Shown here: in pieces, positions 55,665 through 64,000 of the stretch
Layout of the letters: each line of letters starts with the position of its first letter
How positions within the stretch are numbered: the stretch's first letter is position 1
DNA from: BOG-908 sp965198855
GTDB lineage: Bacteria; Pseudomonadota; Alphaproteobacteria; Acetobacterales; Acetobacteraceae
Length of the DNA stretch: 64,000 nucleotides
NCBI GenBank assembly: GCA_965198855.1
Contig: CBDAPZ010000001.1
Coordinates: forward strand, 2,356,001 to 2,420,000
Reading direction: 5' to 3'
The notes under the pieces: model-generated
Databases searched by the model: none
What the model saw: only the letters and a program-made list of their open reading frames with translations
What the model was told of the DNA's origin: nothing
Program-made: the position numbers and the translations under genes

Positions 55665-57779
55665 CTATTGTCCAGACGACCAGTTGTTGACGAGGTTGGC
55701 GGCGTTGACGCTGCCAAGGCCGGTCGTGAAATCCATCCCCGGGTGGGCTGCGTAGGCACGGACATCGGCGCTGTCGCTTGTCGACAGGATGCCGTAGGTC
55801 CCACTCGGCAAATAGCAGTTATGAGTGCTGGTGCAATTCACGCTGATGTCGCCGAAGCCGACATCATGGAACACGCAGTTAGTCGGTGTGCTACCACCCA
55901 ACCGGGAATCGCATGCCGAGGCGCCGGTGGTGCTTGCGCCGCCGTATTGGCTTCTCGCGAGCGCGTAATAGACCGGGTTCGGCAGGCCCTGCGGTGCCCC
56001 CTGCTTCTGGTTCACCAGCGCCTGTATGCCGGCCAGGATCGGTGACGAGAACGAGGTGCCGCCTGCGCCCGACCAGTTCGATGGCGCGCCACTGCAGGAT
56101 TCGCCATCGAAGATGTCGGAGTCGCAATATACGTAGTAATGGCCCCAGACACCGTTGGCTGCGAACAGCGACACGTCCGGTATGTCGCGCAATCCATCGG
56201 TGTTGTAGCCTCTGATCAGCTTCTGCCAGGACGGTTTTACATAGCCCTTGCAAGTGCCGCTGACGACACCGGACACGCTAGGTGCGCCGGTGGCACAGCC
56301 GCTAGGGCCGCCGCTGCCGCCCGCAGTCGTCAGCTCGCTGTCAGAATTGGCGGCAGTAGAGTTGCAATAGCCGGCGCTGCCTTCACTGGTTTTGTAGCCG
56401 GCAGCCTGTGCAATTACCAGGCTCGCGCAGGAATCGTTCCAGGGTATCTCGACTACATAGGATTTCGCAGATTCAAAGGTGCTGGAATTCGCCGTTTGCC
56501 AGTAGCGGCTGACCTCGTGCAAAAACAGGTCACCGAAATCGGTGCCGCCGACGGCCACGACATAGGGTGACGAGGCAAACCCGCTGACGCCGATGCCATG
56601 AGTCGCATTGCTCTGATCCGCATCGCAGCTCGCAGCGCCTTCGTCGCCCGACGAGACAAACACCGATATGCCTTCTGCCGCCGCCTGCTCATAGGTGGTG
56701 TTGAAGGCGGCATTGGCAGCAGCACCGTTCTCGGCTTCGCATTCGCCGTAGCTGATGCTCACGATTGGAGGTAGGCTTTTCGCTTCAATCAGGTTCTGCA
56801 GCGCGAGCAATCCGCCGAAAGTGGTGCTCGTATCGCTGCAGGCTGCCAACTCGATCGTCGCGTTCGGTGCAGAGGCGCTCGACCATTCGGCATCGAGCTC
56901 GGCCTCGCCTTCGTTGCCGGACACCACCCCCGGATTGCCGCAGGAATTGCTGCCGGTGGGATGAACCTGCACGAAGCTACCCGAACTATAGCTTGAGAGA
57001 CCGAATTTCGTGCGGAACGTCTTCCAGTCTGTCGTGCTGTAGACGTTGGTATCCTCGATCACCACTACGGTCTGGCCGGTGCCGGTGATGCCCGCAGTGA
57101 ACAGCGGCGTGAGATTGTATATCGTCGCGAGATCGCCTGGAACGACAGCCTGATAAGTCTCACCCTCGCTGGTGAACGTATAGGCCGGGCGCTTCTTGAC
57201 ATTGGTGTGCGGCCGGAAATCGTTCAGCGACACCACGCCGGTGATCACGCCGGAAAGGGCTGCCGGGATCTGCGGGTCGCTCATATTGGCGATGTGGCTC
57301 ACGCCGCGCACGCTCAGCCGGTGCATCTCGGTATGGAAGGCGCTGCCGACCTGGCCGGCATTGCCGGAGAAATCGATCGTCATGCGGCCTGTTGCGATAC
57401 CATTCACGGTGAAACCATGGGCGGTGAGCCAGCCGGTGACGGCGGCAATGTCGGCGTCGGACGGCCCAAACTTCGCGCCGTAATCGGCGGCGGTCAACCA
57501 ATGATGGTAGTTGGGCGATGCCTTGTCCTGCAGGCTGTCGACAAATGTGGCCAGCGCCGCTTCGATTTCCGGTGAGCGCTTCAGCAGCAGCTGCATATGG
57601 TCGAGCGCGAAATCGTCCGCGAGCCTGCCGCGGTCGTTTGTAAGACGTGCTTCCGGGCGCGTGTTGCCCTGGAGTGCCACGGTTTGCCGATCATCGATTG
57701 CACCCGGAGCCGCAACGGCGGGCATGGCAGCGCAGACCGTGGCGAACGCTGCCACATAGCGGAGGTAATTTCGCGGCAT
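55665..57779 (-). CDS. S53 sedolisin/pro-kumamolisin-type serine peptidase, paralogue 1
   Basis: 704 aa from ATG 57779, which starts a signal peptide (YLRYVAAFATVCAAMPAVAA). Pro-domain about 40-200 (DFALDHMQLLLKRSPEIEAA, YHHWLTAADYGAKFGPSDAD, MTIDFSGNAGQVGSAFHTEM). Catalytic domain from about 215: Glu292 and Asp296 in NEGEAELDAEW, oxyanion Asp379 in VSSGDEGA, nucleophile Ser576 in GGTSFSSPILAGI, and a calcium-site end DFTTGLGSVNAANL. Secreted and active at acid pH in known members. Tandem to paralogue 2. Confidence 0.93.
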   Translation of the reverse strand: MPRNYLRYVAAFATVCAAMPAVAAPGAIDDRQTVALQGNTRPEARLTNDRGRLADDFALDHMQLLLKRSPEIEAALATFVDSLQDKASPNYHHWLTAADYGAKFGPSDADIAAVTGWLTAHGFTVNGIATGRMTIDFSGNAGQVGSAFHTEMHRLSVRGVSHIANMSDPQIPAALSGVITGVVSLNDFRPHTNVKKRPAYTFTSEGETYQAVVPGDLATIYNLTPLFTAGITGTGQTVVVIEDTNVYSTTDWKTFRTKFGLSSYSSGSFVQVHPTGSNSCGNPGVVSGNEGEAELDAEWSSASAPNATIELAACSDTSTTFGGLLALQNLIEAKSLPPIVSISYGECEAENGAAANAAFNTTYEQAAAEGISVFVSSGDEGAASCDADQSNATHGIGVSGFASSPYVVAVGGTDFGDLFLHEVSRYWQTANSSTFESAKSYVVEIPWNDSCASLVIAQAAGYKTSEGSAGYCNSTAANSDSELTTAGGSGGPSGCATGAPSVSGVVSGTCKGYVKPSWQKLIRGYNTDGLRDIPDVSLFAANGVWGHYYVYCDSDIFDGESCSGAPSNWSGAGGTSFSSPILAGIQALVNQKQGAPQGLPNPVYYALARSQYGGASTTGASACDSRLGGSTPTNCVFHDVGFGDISVNCTSTHNCYLPSGTYGILSTSDSADVRAYAAHPGMDFTTGLGSVNAANLVNNWSSGQ

Positions 57780-57814
57780 TAATATGGATCCTGAAATGAA
57801 TTGAGGAAGCAAGC

Positions 57815-57850
57815 CGTTCTTTTTTGCAAAAAAGAACCAAAAAACTCTTA
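57815..57850 (+). repeat. Repeat A copy 8 (terminator-like)
   Basis: CGTTCTTTTTTGCAAAAAAG then AACCAAAAAACTCTTAT. It lies 36 nt upstream of the S53 paralogue 1 start, opposite in orientation to copy 9 so that the two form an inverted pair. Confidence 0.7.
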
Positions 57851-57897
57851 TTTCCTATGGCTGATGAAACGTTTGTTTACACATACCCACACAGAGA

Positions 57898-57933
57898 TAA
57901 AAGTTTTTTGGTTCTTTTTTTAAAAAAGAACTG
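57898..57933 (-). repeat. Repeat A copy 9 (terminator-like)
   Basis: Minus-strand reading GTTCTTTTTTAAAAAAAGAA then CCAAAAAACTTTTATC, 12 nt after the stop codon of S53 paralogue 2 in its orientation; would separate its transcript from paralogue 1. Confidence 0.75.
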
Positions 57934-57944
57934 CTTGCTTCCTC

Positions 57945-60053
57945 CTACCAGTTATTCACCAGGTTGGTTGCATTCAACGATCCAATACCCGTCGCAAAAT
58001 CCCAGCCGGTCTGTGTTCCGTAGGCCTTGAGATAGGAACTATCGCTGGTTGAAAGCACGCCGTTCGTTCCACTCGGTTTATAGCAGCTATTCGTGCCCGT
58101 GCAGTTCACATCCATGTCGCCCTGCGTGACATCATAGAAGATGCAGGAGGTGGAAACGGATTTGCCTTTGCTGGAATTGCATGTCGCACTGCCCGAGGCG
58201 CCGTACTCCGTTGCCGCCAGTTTGTAATAGACCGGGTTCGGATTGCCCTGTTTTGCACCCGTCTTCTGGTTCACCAGCGCCTGTATGCCGGCCAGGATCG
58301 GTGAGGCGAATGAGGTGCCACCGGCGCCGGACCAGTTCACCGGCGCACCGGTGCAGGCTGCTCCCTCGTCACGCGTATCGGAGTCGCAATAGGCGTAATA
58401 ATGCCCCCACACGCCGTTCGCCGCGAACAGCGACACGTCCGGCATGTCGCGCACGCCGTCGGACGGCACACCGACCAGGGTTTGCCAGGAGGGTTTCGCA
58501 TATCCCTTGCAGGTGCCGCTGACGACGCCGGAGGTCGAGGCCTTGCCGGTGGCGCAGCCGCTGGGGCCGCCGCTGCCGCTGGCCGTGGTCAGGTAATCGG
58601 CCTTGCCGGTGCTGCTGTTGCAGAAGCCGGATGTGCCATAGGTCGTGCTGTAGCCGGAGGAAGTGGCGAGTAGCACGCTGGCGCAGGAATCGTTCCAGGG
58701 GATCTCGTTGATGTAGGAGAGTGCGGAGCCGTAGGTGCTGGTGTTGGTCGTGCTCCAATAGGTCGAGTTCGTCCCCGCATAGGTATCGCCGAAATCGGTG
58801 CCGCCGACGGCCACGTTATAGGGTGTCGAGGCAAAGCCGCTCACGGCGATGCCATGTGTGGCCTTGGTGAGATCGGCATCGCAGCTGGCAGCACCCTCGT
58901 CACCGGCAGAGACGAAGACCGAGACACCGAGGGCGACGGCTTGCTGATAGGTGGTATTGAACGCGGCGTTGGCGGTCGCACCGTTCAGCACCTCGCATTC
59001 GCCATAGCTGATGCTGACAATAGCCGGCGGCGTTTTGCTGTTGATCAGGTTCTGCAGCGCCAGCAGGCCGCCGAAATTGGTGCTGGTATCGGTGCAGGAG
59101 GCGAGTTCGATCGCCGCACTCGGGGCCGCCGCACTCGCCCATTCCATGTCCAGCTCCGCCTCGCCTTCATTGCCGGCGACGACGCCAGGATTGCCGCAAG
59201 AATTGCTGCCGGTGGGATGCACCTGGGTGAAGCTGCCGCTGGTATAGGTGGAAAGTCCGAACGCCTTGCGGAAGGTGGTGAAATCGGCCGTGCTGTAGAC
59301 GTTGGTGTCTTCGATCACCACCACGGTCTGCCCTTGGCCGGAGATGCCGGCGGTGAAGAGCGGCGTAAGATTGTAGATAGTGGCGAGGTCGGCCGGCACC
59401 ACGAGCTGATAGGTCGAGCCGCCGCTGCTGACCGTATAGGCCGGGCGTTTCTTGAAGTTGGTATGCGGACGGAAATCGTTCAGCGACACCACGCCTGCAA
59501 TGACGCCTGAGAGCGCTTGCGGGATTTGCGGATCGCTCATGTTGGCGATGTGGGAGATGCCTGCGACATCGAGCTTGTGCATCTCGGTATGGAAGGCTGC
59601 CTGCACGGCAGCGGCGGTACCGGAGAAATCGATCGTCATGCCGCCGGCGGCTACACCATTGACGACGAAGCCATGCGCGCTGAGCCAGCCGGTTACGGCG
59701 GCGAGGTCGGAGGGTGCGGGTCCGAACCTGGTGCCGAAATCCTCGGCGGTGAGCCATTGATGGTAATGGGGCGAGTTGCGATCGTTCAGGCTGTCGATGA
59801 AAGTTTTCAGCGCGGCTTCGGTCTCCGGCGGCCGCTTCAGCAGCAATTGCAAGTGGTCGAGCGCGAAGTTGTCGGCAAGCTTGCCGCGATCATTGGTCAG
59901 GCGTGCTTCGGGGCGCGTGTTGCCGGCGAGGGGGAACAGAGCCTGGTCGTCGATGGCGCCGGTAACGGTGGCTGGAGAGGCGGCATAAGCCGCGGACATA
60001 CAGGCAAGGGGCAGAATATAGGCGGCAAGTCTCGAAACGGGTTTGGAGATCAT
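57945..60053 (-). CDS. S53 sedolisin/pro-kumamolisin-type serine peptidase, paralogue 2
   Basis: 702 aa from ATG 60053 (AAGGA 9 nt upstream; ATG 60062 has it too close). Signal SRLAAYILPLACMSAAYA, pro-domain with FALDHLQLLLKRPPETEAAL, catalytic Glu298/Asp302 in NEGEAELDMEW, Asp385 in VSAGDEGA and Ser581 in GGTSFASPILAGI. Very close to paralogue 1 across the whole length, with differences concentrated in loops such as GDTYAGTNSTYWSTTNTSTY. A secreted acid protease for nutrient peptides is the likely role. Confidence 0.93.
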   Translation of the reverse strand: MISKPVSRLAAYILPLACMSAAYAASPATVTGAIDDQALFPLAGNTRPEARLTNDRGKLADNFALDHLQLLLKRPPETEAALKTFIDSLNDRNSPHYHQWLTAEDFGTRFGPAPSDLAAVTGWLSAHGFVVNGVAAGGMTIDFSGTAAAVQAAFHTEMHKLDVAGISHIANMSDPQIPQALSGVIAGVVSLNDFRPHTNFKKRPAYTVSSGGSTYQLVVPADLATIYNLTPLFTAGISGQGQTVVVIEDTNVYSTADFTTFRKAFGLSTYTSGSFTQVHPTGSNSCGNPGVVAGNEGEAELDMEWASAAAPSAAIELASCTDTSTNFGGLLALQNLINSKTPPAIVSISYGECEVLNGATANAAFNTTYQQAVALGVSVFVSAGDEGAASCDADLTKATHGIAVSGFASTPYNVAVGGTDFGDTYAGTNSTYWSTTNTSTYGSALSYINEIPWNDSCASVLLATSSGYSTTYGTSGFCNSSTGKADYLTTASGSGGPSGCATGKASTSGVVSGTCKGYAKPSWQTLVGVPSDGVRDMPDVSLFAANGVWGHYYAYCDSDTRDEGAACTGAPVNWSGAGGTSFASPILAGIQALVNQKTGAKQGNPNPVYYKLAATEYGASGSATCNSSKGKSVSTSCIFYDVTQGDMDVNCTGTNSCYKPSGTNGVLSTSDSSYLKAYGTQTGWDFATGIGSLNATNLVNNW

Positions 60054-60361
60054 CAATGCCATTCCTTGTGCGAGGCCGTGCAATATACGGCGCCGTATTC
60101 GTTGCGGCGGTCCGATGGACGGTCAAGCGAAACCTGCGGCGTCATCCGCCTGAAAAAGCGAAGATGCTTTGAAGATGGTGATCAAAGGTTGTCGTAAGCC
60201 TTTGCCGGTTTTCGCATGCTGCCCGGTTTGCTTGGGGTGGCGGCGTTATCCACAGGCACGAATCGGCGCATGGGCGTTGCTCTTTGTTACAGGCCCCTGG
60301 TGCTCCTGGCCCGGGCGGGGTTTTGTGCTAGAGGTGAGGATGCCTTGCTGGAGTCCCTGTC

Positions 60362-61057
60362 GTGAAAGCCGCCATCGTCATTTTCCCAGGCACCAACCGT
60401 GAGCGTGACGTCGCCATCGCGCTGCGCAATGCCACCGGGCACCGCCCCATCCAGATCTGGCATGGCGAGACCAGCCTGCCGGAAGAGCTCGATCTGCTGG
60501 TGTTGCCGGGCGGGTTCAGCCATGGCGACTATCTTCGCTGCGGGGCGATGGCGGCACAGTCGCCGATCATGCCGGCCTTGCGCGCATTCGCGGCTAAGGG
60601 CGGGCATATCCTCGGCATTTGCAACGGCTTCCAGATTCTGACGGAGGCTGGCCTGCTGCCCGGCGCATTGCTGCGCAATGCCGGACTGCGCTTCATCTCG
60701 CATGATTGCTTTTTGCGCGTGGAGAGGTCCGACACCGCCTTTGCTCGGCATTACCAGAAAGGCCAAGTGTTCCGCGCACCGATGGCCCATGGCGACGGAA
60801 ATTTCTTCGCCTCCGACGAGACGGTGGCGATGCTGGAGGGCGAAGGCCGTGTGGCGTTCCGTTATGCGACACCCGTGGGCGAGATTTTGCCAGCCGCCAA
60901 CGCGAATGGCAGCATCGCCTCCATCGCCGGGATCTACAGCGAGAATCTGCGCGTGCTTGGGCTGATGCCGCACCCGGAGGATCTGGTGGATCCGCTGATG
61001 GGCGGCACCGATGGCAAGCCTTTGTTCGACGGCCTTGTCGAAGCGCTGGCTGCTTAA
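60362..61057 (+). CDS. purQ: Phosphoribosylformylglycinamidine synthase, glutaminase subunit PurQ
   Basis: 231 aa, GTG start. Class I amidotransferase: GGFSHGDYLRCGAMA, nucleophile Cys87 in GICNGFQIL, and His204/Glu206 in MPHPEDLVDPLMGG. Supplies ammonia for the FGAM synthase reaction in purine synthesis. Precedes purL by 5 nt. purS, needed by this three-subunit form, is not in the adjacent DNA. Confidence 0.96.
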   Translation: MKAAIVIFPGTNRERDVAIALRNATGHRPIQIWHGETSLPEELDLLVLPGGFSHGDYLRCGAMAAQSPIMPALRAFAAKGGHILGICNGFQILTEAGLLPGALLRNAGLRFISHDCFLRVERSDTAFARHYQKGQVFRAPMAHGDGNFFASDETVAMLEGEGRVAFRYATPVGEILPAANANGSIASIAGIYSENLRVLGLMPHPEDLVDPLMGGTDGKPLFDGLVEALAA

Positions 61058-61062
61058 GAAAG

Positions 61063-63240
61063 ATGAACGCCATCGTCGACGCCAGTCTTGCCAAGAGCTT
61101 CGGCCTTAACGCGGAAGAATATGCGCGTGTCCTGTCCATCATGGGGCGCACGCCGAGCCTGACCGAGCTCGGTATTTTCTCCGTGATGTGGTCGGAACAT
61201 TGCAGCTACAAATCCAGCCGGGTGTGGCTGCGGGAATTGCCCACCACGGCGCCCTGGGTGATCCATGGGCCGGGCGAGAATGCCGGCGTGGTCGATATCG
61301 GCGAGGGTCTCGCCGCCATCTTCAAGATGGAGAGCCATAACCACCCGAGCTTCATCGAGCCCTATCAGGGCGCTGCGACCGGCGTCGGCGGCATCCTGCG
61401 CGATGTGTTCACGATGGGCGCACGGCCCATCGCCAACCTCAATGCGCTGCGCTTCGGCCGGCCGGAGAACCCGGTGACCAAGCGGGTGGTTGATGGCGTG
61501 GTGCGCGGCATCGGCGGCTACGGCAATTGCGTGGGCGTGCCGACCGTGGGTGGCGAGGTGAATTTCCACGCCGCCTATGATGGCAACCCGCTGGTCAATG
61601 CGATGACCGTGGGAATCGCGGCCACCGACAAGATCTTCCTGAGTGCGGCCGCAGGTATCGGCAATCCGGTCGTCTATGTTGGCAGCCGCACCGGACGTGA
61701 CGGCATCCATGGTGCGACCATGGCCTCGGCCGAGTTCGATGCGGATTCGGATTCCAAGCGCCCAACGGTGCAAGTCGGCGATCCGTTCACCGAAAAGCTG
61801 CTGATCGAGGCTTGCCTCGAGCTGATGGCGACCGATGCGATCATCGCCATCCAGGATATGGGCGCAGCCGGCCTCACCAGTTCTTCCGTCGAGATGGCCG
61901 GCAAAGGCGGTGTCGGCATCGAGCTCGATCTCGATGCCTGCCCGCAGCGCGAAGACGGCATGACAGCCTACGAGATGATGCTGTCGGAGAGCCAGGAGCG
62001 CATGCTGATGGTGCTGCGGCCGGACCGGCAGGACGTCGCGTGTGCCATCTTCGAGAAATGGGAGCTGGATTTCGCCGTCATCGGCCATCTCACCGATACC
62101 GGCCATATCGTCATCCGCCACCAGGGCCGAATCGAGGCCGACATTCCGCTCGACCCGCTGGCCGAGATGGCCCCCTCCTATCGCCGCCCCTACACCGAAC
62201 CCACGCCCCCTGCCCCGCTCGGCGAGGTCGAGGATAGTGTCGGGTTGGAGACGGCGCTGCTCAAGCTGATCGCCTGCCCCGATCTTTGCTCGCGCAGTTG
62301 GATCACCGACCAGTATGACAGCACCGTCGGCGGCCAGACCATCAAGCGGCCAGGTGCCGCCGATGCCGCCGTGGTGCGTATCGAGGGGTCGATCAGGGCG
62401 CTCGCGCTGACCACCGATTGCACGCCACGCTATTGCCAGGCGGACCCGTATCGCGGCGGGGCGCAAGCGGTGGCCGAGGCCTGGCGCAATCTCTCCGCCG
62501 TCGGTGCGCGGCCCCTGGCGGTGACCGACAACCTCAATTTCGGCAATCCGGAAAAGCCCGAGATCATGGGCCAGTTCGTGGCGAGCATCAAAGGCATGGC
62601 GGCTGCCTGCATTGCACTCGATTTCCCGGTGGTGAGCGGCAATGTGAGCCTTTACAACGAGACGCAGGGCACGGGCATATTACCGACGCCGGCTATTGGC
62701 GGCCTCGGGGTGCTCGATGACGGCGCGCAGGCAGTCGGCATCGCGCCGGCCCGCGGCGATACACTCGTACTCGTTGGCAGTGGACAGGGCCATCTCGGCC
62801 AATCGCTATGGCTGCGCGAGATCCTGGGGCGTGAGGAAGGGGAGGCACCGGACGTCGACCTGGTTGCCGAACGGCGGCACGGTGATTTCGTGCGCGGCGC
62901 CATTCTCGGCGGCGGCGTCAGCGCCTGCCACGATGTCTCCGATGGCGGCCTGCTGGTGGCCATCGCCGAAATGGTGCTGGCCGGACGAGTCGGCATCACG
63001 CTGGCCGACCGCCTCGGCGCCGCCGCTCCGTTCTGGTTCGGCGAGGACCAGGCGCGCTATGTGCTGGCCACACAGAACCCTGCCGCCCTGCTGCGCGAGG
63101 CCGCCTCCGGTGGCGTGCCAACCACCGTCATCGGCCGCGCCGAGGGCGCCGGTTTGACACTGCCTAACGGCGTGACCATATCGGCCGAGAGCCTGACGGA
63201 AGCGCACACAAGGTTCTTCCGTGACTGGATGACCGCTTAA
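61063..63240 (+). CDS. purL: Phosphoribosylformylglycinamidine synthase subunit PurL (small type)
   Basis: 725 aa from ATG 61063; the same frame runs upstream through purQ. ATP-grasp-like AIRS family: MWSEHCSYKSSRVWLRELPT, FKMESHNHPSFIEPYQGAAT, GVGGILRDVFTMGARPIA, DMGAAGLTSSSVEMAGKGG, and in the second half TDNLNFGNPEKPEIMGQF and HDVSDGGLLVAIAEMVL. Small-type PurL needs PurQ and PurS. Followed by bolA with 14 nt between. Confidence 0.96.
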   Translation: MNAIVDASLAKSFGLNAEEYARVLSIMGRTPSLTELGIFSVMWSEHCSYKSSRVWLRELPTTAPWVIHGPGENAGVVDIGEGLAAIFKMESHNHPSFIEPYQGAATGVGGILRDVFTMGARPIANLNALRFGRPENPVTKRVVDGVVRGIGGYGNCVGVPTVGGEVNFHAAYDGNPLVNAMTVGIAATDKIFLSAAAGIGNPVVYVGSRTGRDGIHGATMASAEFDADSDSKRPTVQVGDPFTEKLLIEACLELMATDAIIAIQDMGAAGLTSSSVEMAGKGGVGIELDLDACPQREDGMTAYEMMLSESQERMLMVLRPDRQDVACAIFEKWELDFAVIGHLTDTGHIVIRHQGRIEADIPLDPLAEMAPSYRRPYTEPTPPAPLGEVEDSVGLETALLKLIACPDLCSRSWITDQYDSTVGGQTIKRPGAADAAVVRIEGSIRALALTTDCTPRYCQADPYRGGAQAVAEAWRNLSAVGARPLAVTDNLNFGNPEKPEIMGQFVASIKGMAAACIALDFPVVSGNVSLYNETQGTGILPTPAIGGLGVLDDGAQAVGIAPARGDTLVLVGSGQGHLGQSLWLREILGREEGEAPDVDLVAERRHGDFVRGAILGGGVSACHDVSDGGLLVAIAEMVLAGRVGITLADRLGAAAPFWFGEDQARYVLATQNPAALLREAASGGVPTTVIGRAEGAGLTLPNGVTISAESLTEAHTRFFRDWMTA

Positions 63241-63254
63241 GGATTATACCGACC

Positions 63255-63488
63255 ATGCCGATGTCGGCCACTGAGATCGAGACCCTGATACGCGCTGCCC
63301 TGCCCGATGCGCAGGTGAGCGTTGAGGATCTCGCCGGCGACGGCGATCATTATGCAGCCCAAATCGTGAGCGAAAGCTTTAGGGGCCGCAGCCGTATCCA
63401 GCAGCATCAGATGGTGTTCCAGGCTTTAGGCGGCCGCATGGGTGGCGCCCTGCACGCACTGGCCCTCAAAACTTCCGCGCCCGAGTAG
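63255..63488 (+). CDS. BolA-family protein
   Basis: 77 aa. AQVSVEDLAGDGDHYAAQIV and FRGRSRIQQHQMVFQALGGR carry the two histidines that with a CGFS glutaredoxin bind a shared [2Fe-2S] cluster. Its partner glutaredoxin follows directly, which makes this the BolA2-like protein of the iron-sulfur system. Met at 63261 is an alternative start. Confidence 0.92.
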   Translation: MPMSATEIETLIRAALPDAQVSVEDLAGDGDHYAAQIVSESFRGRSRIQQHQMVFQALGGRMGGALHALALKTSAPE

Positions 63489-63503
63489 GAGACAGCACAG
63501 ATC

Positions 63504-63842
63504 ATGACCGACGCCACCACCACACGTATCGAGCACGAGATCACCGAAAATCCCGTGATGCTCTACATGAAGGGCAACCCGAAATTCCCGCAATGCGGGT
63601 TTTCTGCCCGCGTGGTGCAGATCCTGAACCACCTTGGGGTGCAATACGGCTCGGCCAATGTGCTCGAGGATTCGGCGCTGCGCGAGGGGATCAAGATGTT
63701 TTCCAACTGGCCGACGGTTCCGCAGCTCTATGTAAAAGGTGAGTTCGTCGGTGGTTGCGACATCATCACCGAGATGTTCCAATCCGGTGAGCTAGAAACC
63801 ATGTTCGCAGAAAAAGGCGTCGCCCATACCGCCACGGCGTAG
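63504..63842 (+). CDS. grxD: Monothiol (CGFS) glutaredoxin Grx4 type
   Basis: 112 aa. Active site PQCGFSARVVQIL with Cys31, Lys23 in YMKGNPKFP, cis-Pro in NWPTVPQLYVKGEFVGGCDI. Iron-sulfur cluster carrier in cytoplasmic assembly and iron sensing, acting with BolA. In the purQ-purL-bolA-grxD order common in Rhodospirillales and related groups. Confidence 0.95.
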   Translation: MTDATTTRIEHEITENPVMLYMKGNPKFPQCGFSARVVQILNHLGVQYGSANVLEDSALREGIKMFSNWPTVPQLYVKGEFVGGCDIITEMFQSGELETMFAEKGVAHTATA

Positions 63843-63866
63843 CCAAGCATTCTCATTTCGTAATGC

Positions 63867-63891
63867 CGGGCGCTCAATCTTCGGGCGCCCG
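63867..63891 (+). terminator. Hairpin downstream of grxD
   Basis: CGGGCGC-11 nt-GCGCCCG, 25 nt after the grxD stop codon. Not followed by a T-run; probable end of the purQ-grxD transcript. Confidence 0.4.
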
Positions 63892-63937
63892 TCGACTCGA
63901 CGTATCAGTGCACCAAGAGTCGTATCATTAAAATCGC

Positions 63938-64000
63938 ATGGTCCCATTAGTGGCCGCGGTTGCAGCAGGCCTTTTCTTCGCTTGGCGCGCTTGGTTCGGC
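63938..64000 (+). CDS. Possible start of a membrane protein, cut by the window end
   Basis: ATG 63938 opens a frame of 21 codons reaching the window end: VPLVAAVAAGLFFAWRAWFG, a hydrophobic helix. No clear ribosome site. May be the N-terminus of a small membrane protein or a chance frame. Confidence 0.25.
   Translation, partial: MVPLVAAVAAGLFFAWRAWFG

Noticed and set aside
60169..60402. Possible purS or other short gene ahead of purQ
   Set aside because: The 77-codon frame overlaps the purQ start and its text (CCPVCLGWRRYP) does not resemble PurS.
61054..62466. 470-codon open frame opposite purL
   Set aside because: Composition (H, D, G, A, R rich) is typical of the complement of a GC-rich gene; no family features.
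1..64000. CRISPR arrays, insertion sequences, rRNA genes
   Set aside because: No regularly spaced direct repeats, transposase motifs or rRNA sequence were seen.

Overview
The window reads as one continuous stretch of a GC-rich alphaproteobacterial chromosome, most likely from the Acetobacteraceae or a close relative. The main evidence is a permuted (two-piece) ssrA gene of the alphaproteobacterial type with an ANDNF-type tag, an alphaproteobacterial SspB beside it, the order purQ-purL-bolA-grxD, the pair dapA-smpB, and two families of short GC-rich and T-rich intergenic repeats. Secreted S53 (sedolisin-type) acid peptidases would fit an acid-tolerant organism, but the family assignment is an inference. 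No IS element, CRISPR array, rRNA operon or intact prophage is visible.

Layout. 0-5 kb: a D-Ala-D-Ala carboxypeptidase; a Rieske oxygenase / molbindin / small sulfite-oxidase-fold operon; a NodT-type outer-membrane efflux lipoprotein; a tiny lipoprotein. 5-10 kb: a RES-Xre toxin-antitoxin pair with its operator, an orphan phage-like beta-helix protein and an unassigned protein. 10.1-11.2 kb: ssrA (tmRNA), a 110-bp palindromic element and sspB. 11.3-13.4 kb: a polysaccharide-export ABC transporter operon. 13.6-19.1 kb: a lytic transglycosylase, a PEP-CTERM protein, nusG-secE-tRNA-Trp, two secreted SRPBCC paralogues with a YVTN beta-propeller, and tRNA-Gly. 19.1-24.3 kb: MFS transporter, aldo-keto reductase/LysR divergon, two tandem GT61 glycosyltransferases. 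24.3-28.3 kb: a redox block with a leftward operon oxyR - (Cox11-cytochrome c fusion) - yaiI-type gene - GFA gene, and divergent ahpC-ahpD. 28.4-36.2 kb: trpS, smpB, dapA, a frameshifted TMEM175-type channel gene, slt, an MFS/tautomerase/MarR operon and pgpA, the last two separated by a perfect 36-bp palindrome. 36.3-37.3 kb: AI-2E-type transporter.

37.4-49.4 kb is a beta-oxidation island: two divergent operons each carrying a long and a short acyl-CoA dehydrogenase (probable heteromeric enzymes), plus SDR, enoyl-CoA hydratases, TetR regulator, nitronate monooxygenase-like flavoprotein, hydroxyacyl-CoA dehydrogenase and two thiolases. Together they could take an unusual (branched, cyclic or side-chain) acyl-CoA through every step of beta-oxidation. 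49.4-60.1 kb: a GH63-type glucosidase, a nitrite-assimilation operon (unknown 116-aa gene, nirB, nirD) and two tandem S53 peptidases. 60.3-64 kb: purQ, purL, bolA, grxD.

The most notable items are the Cox11-cytochrome c fusion whose start codon overlaps the oxyR stop codon; the clustered trans-translation genes (ssrA, sspB, and smpB 18 kb away); the perfect 36-bp operator-like palindrome; the paired acyl-CoA dehydrogenases; a Cys-less sulfite-oxidase-fold protein next to a molbindin; and two repeat families, one terminator-like and one that runs into the 3' ends of oxyR and a LysR gene. All functional calls come from reading motifs by eye; no database search was run.
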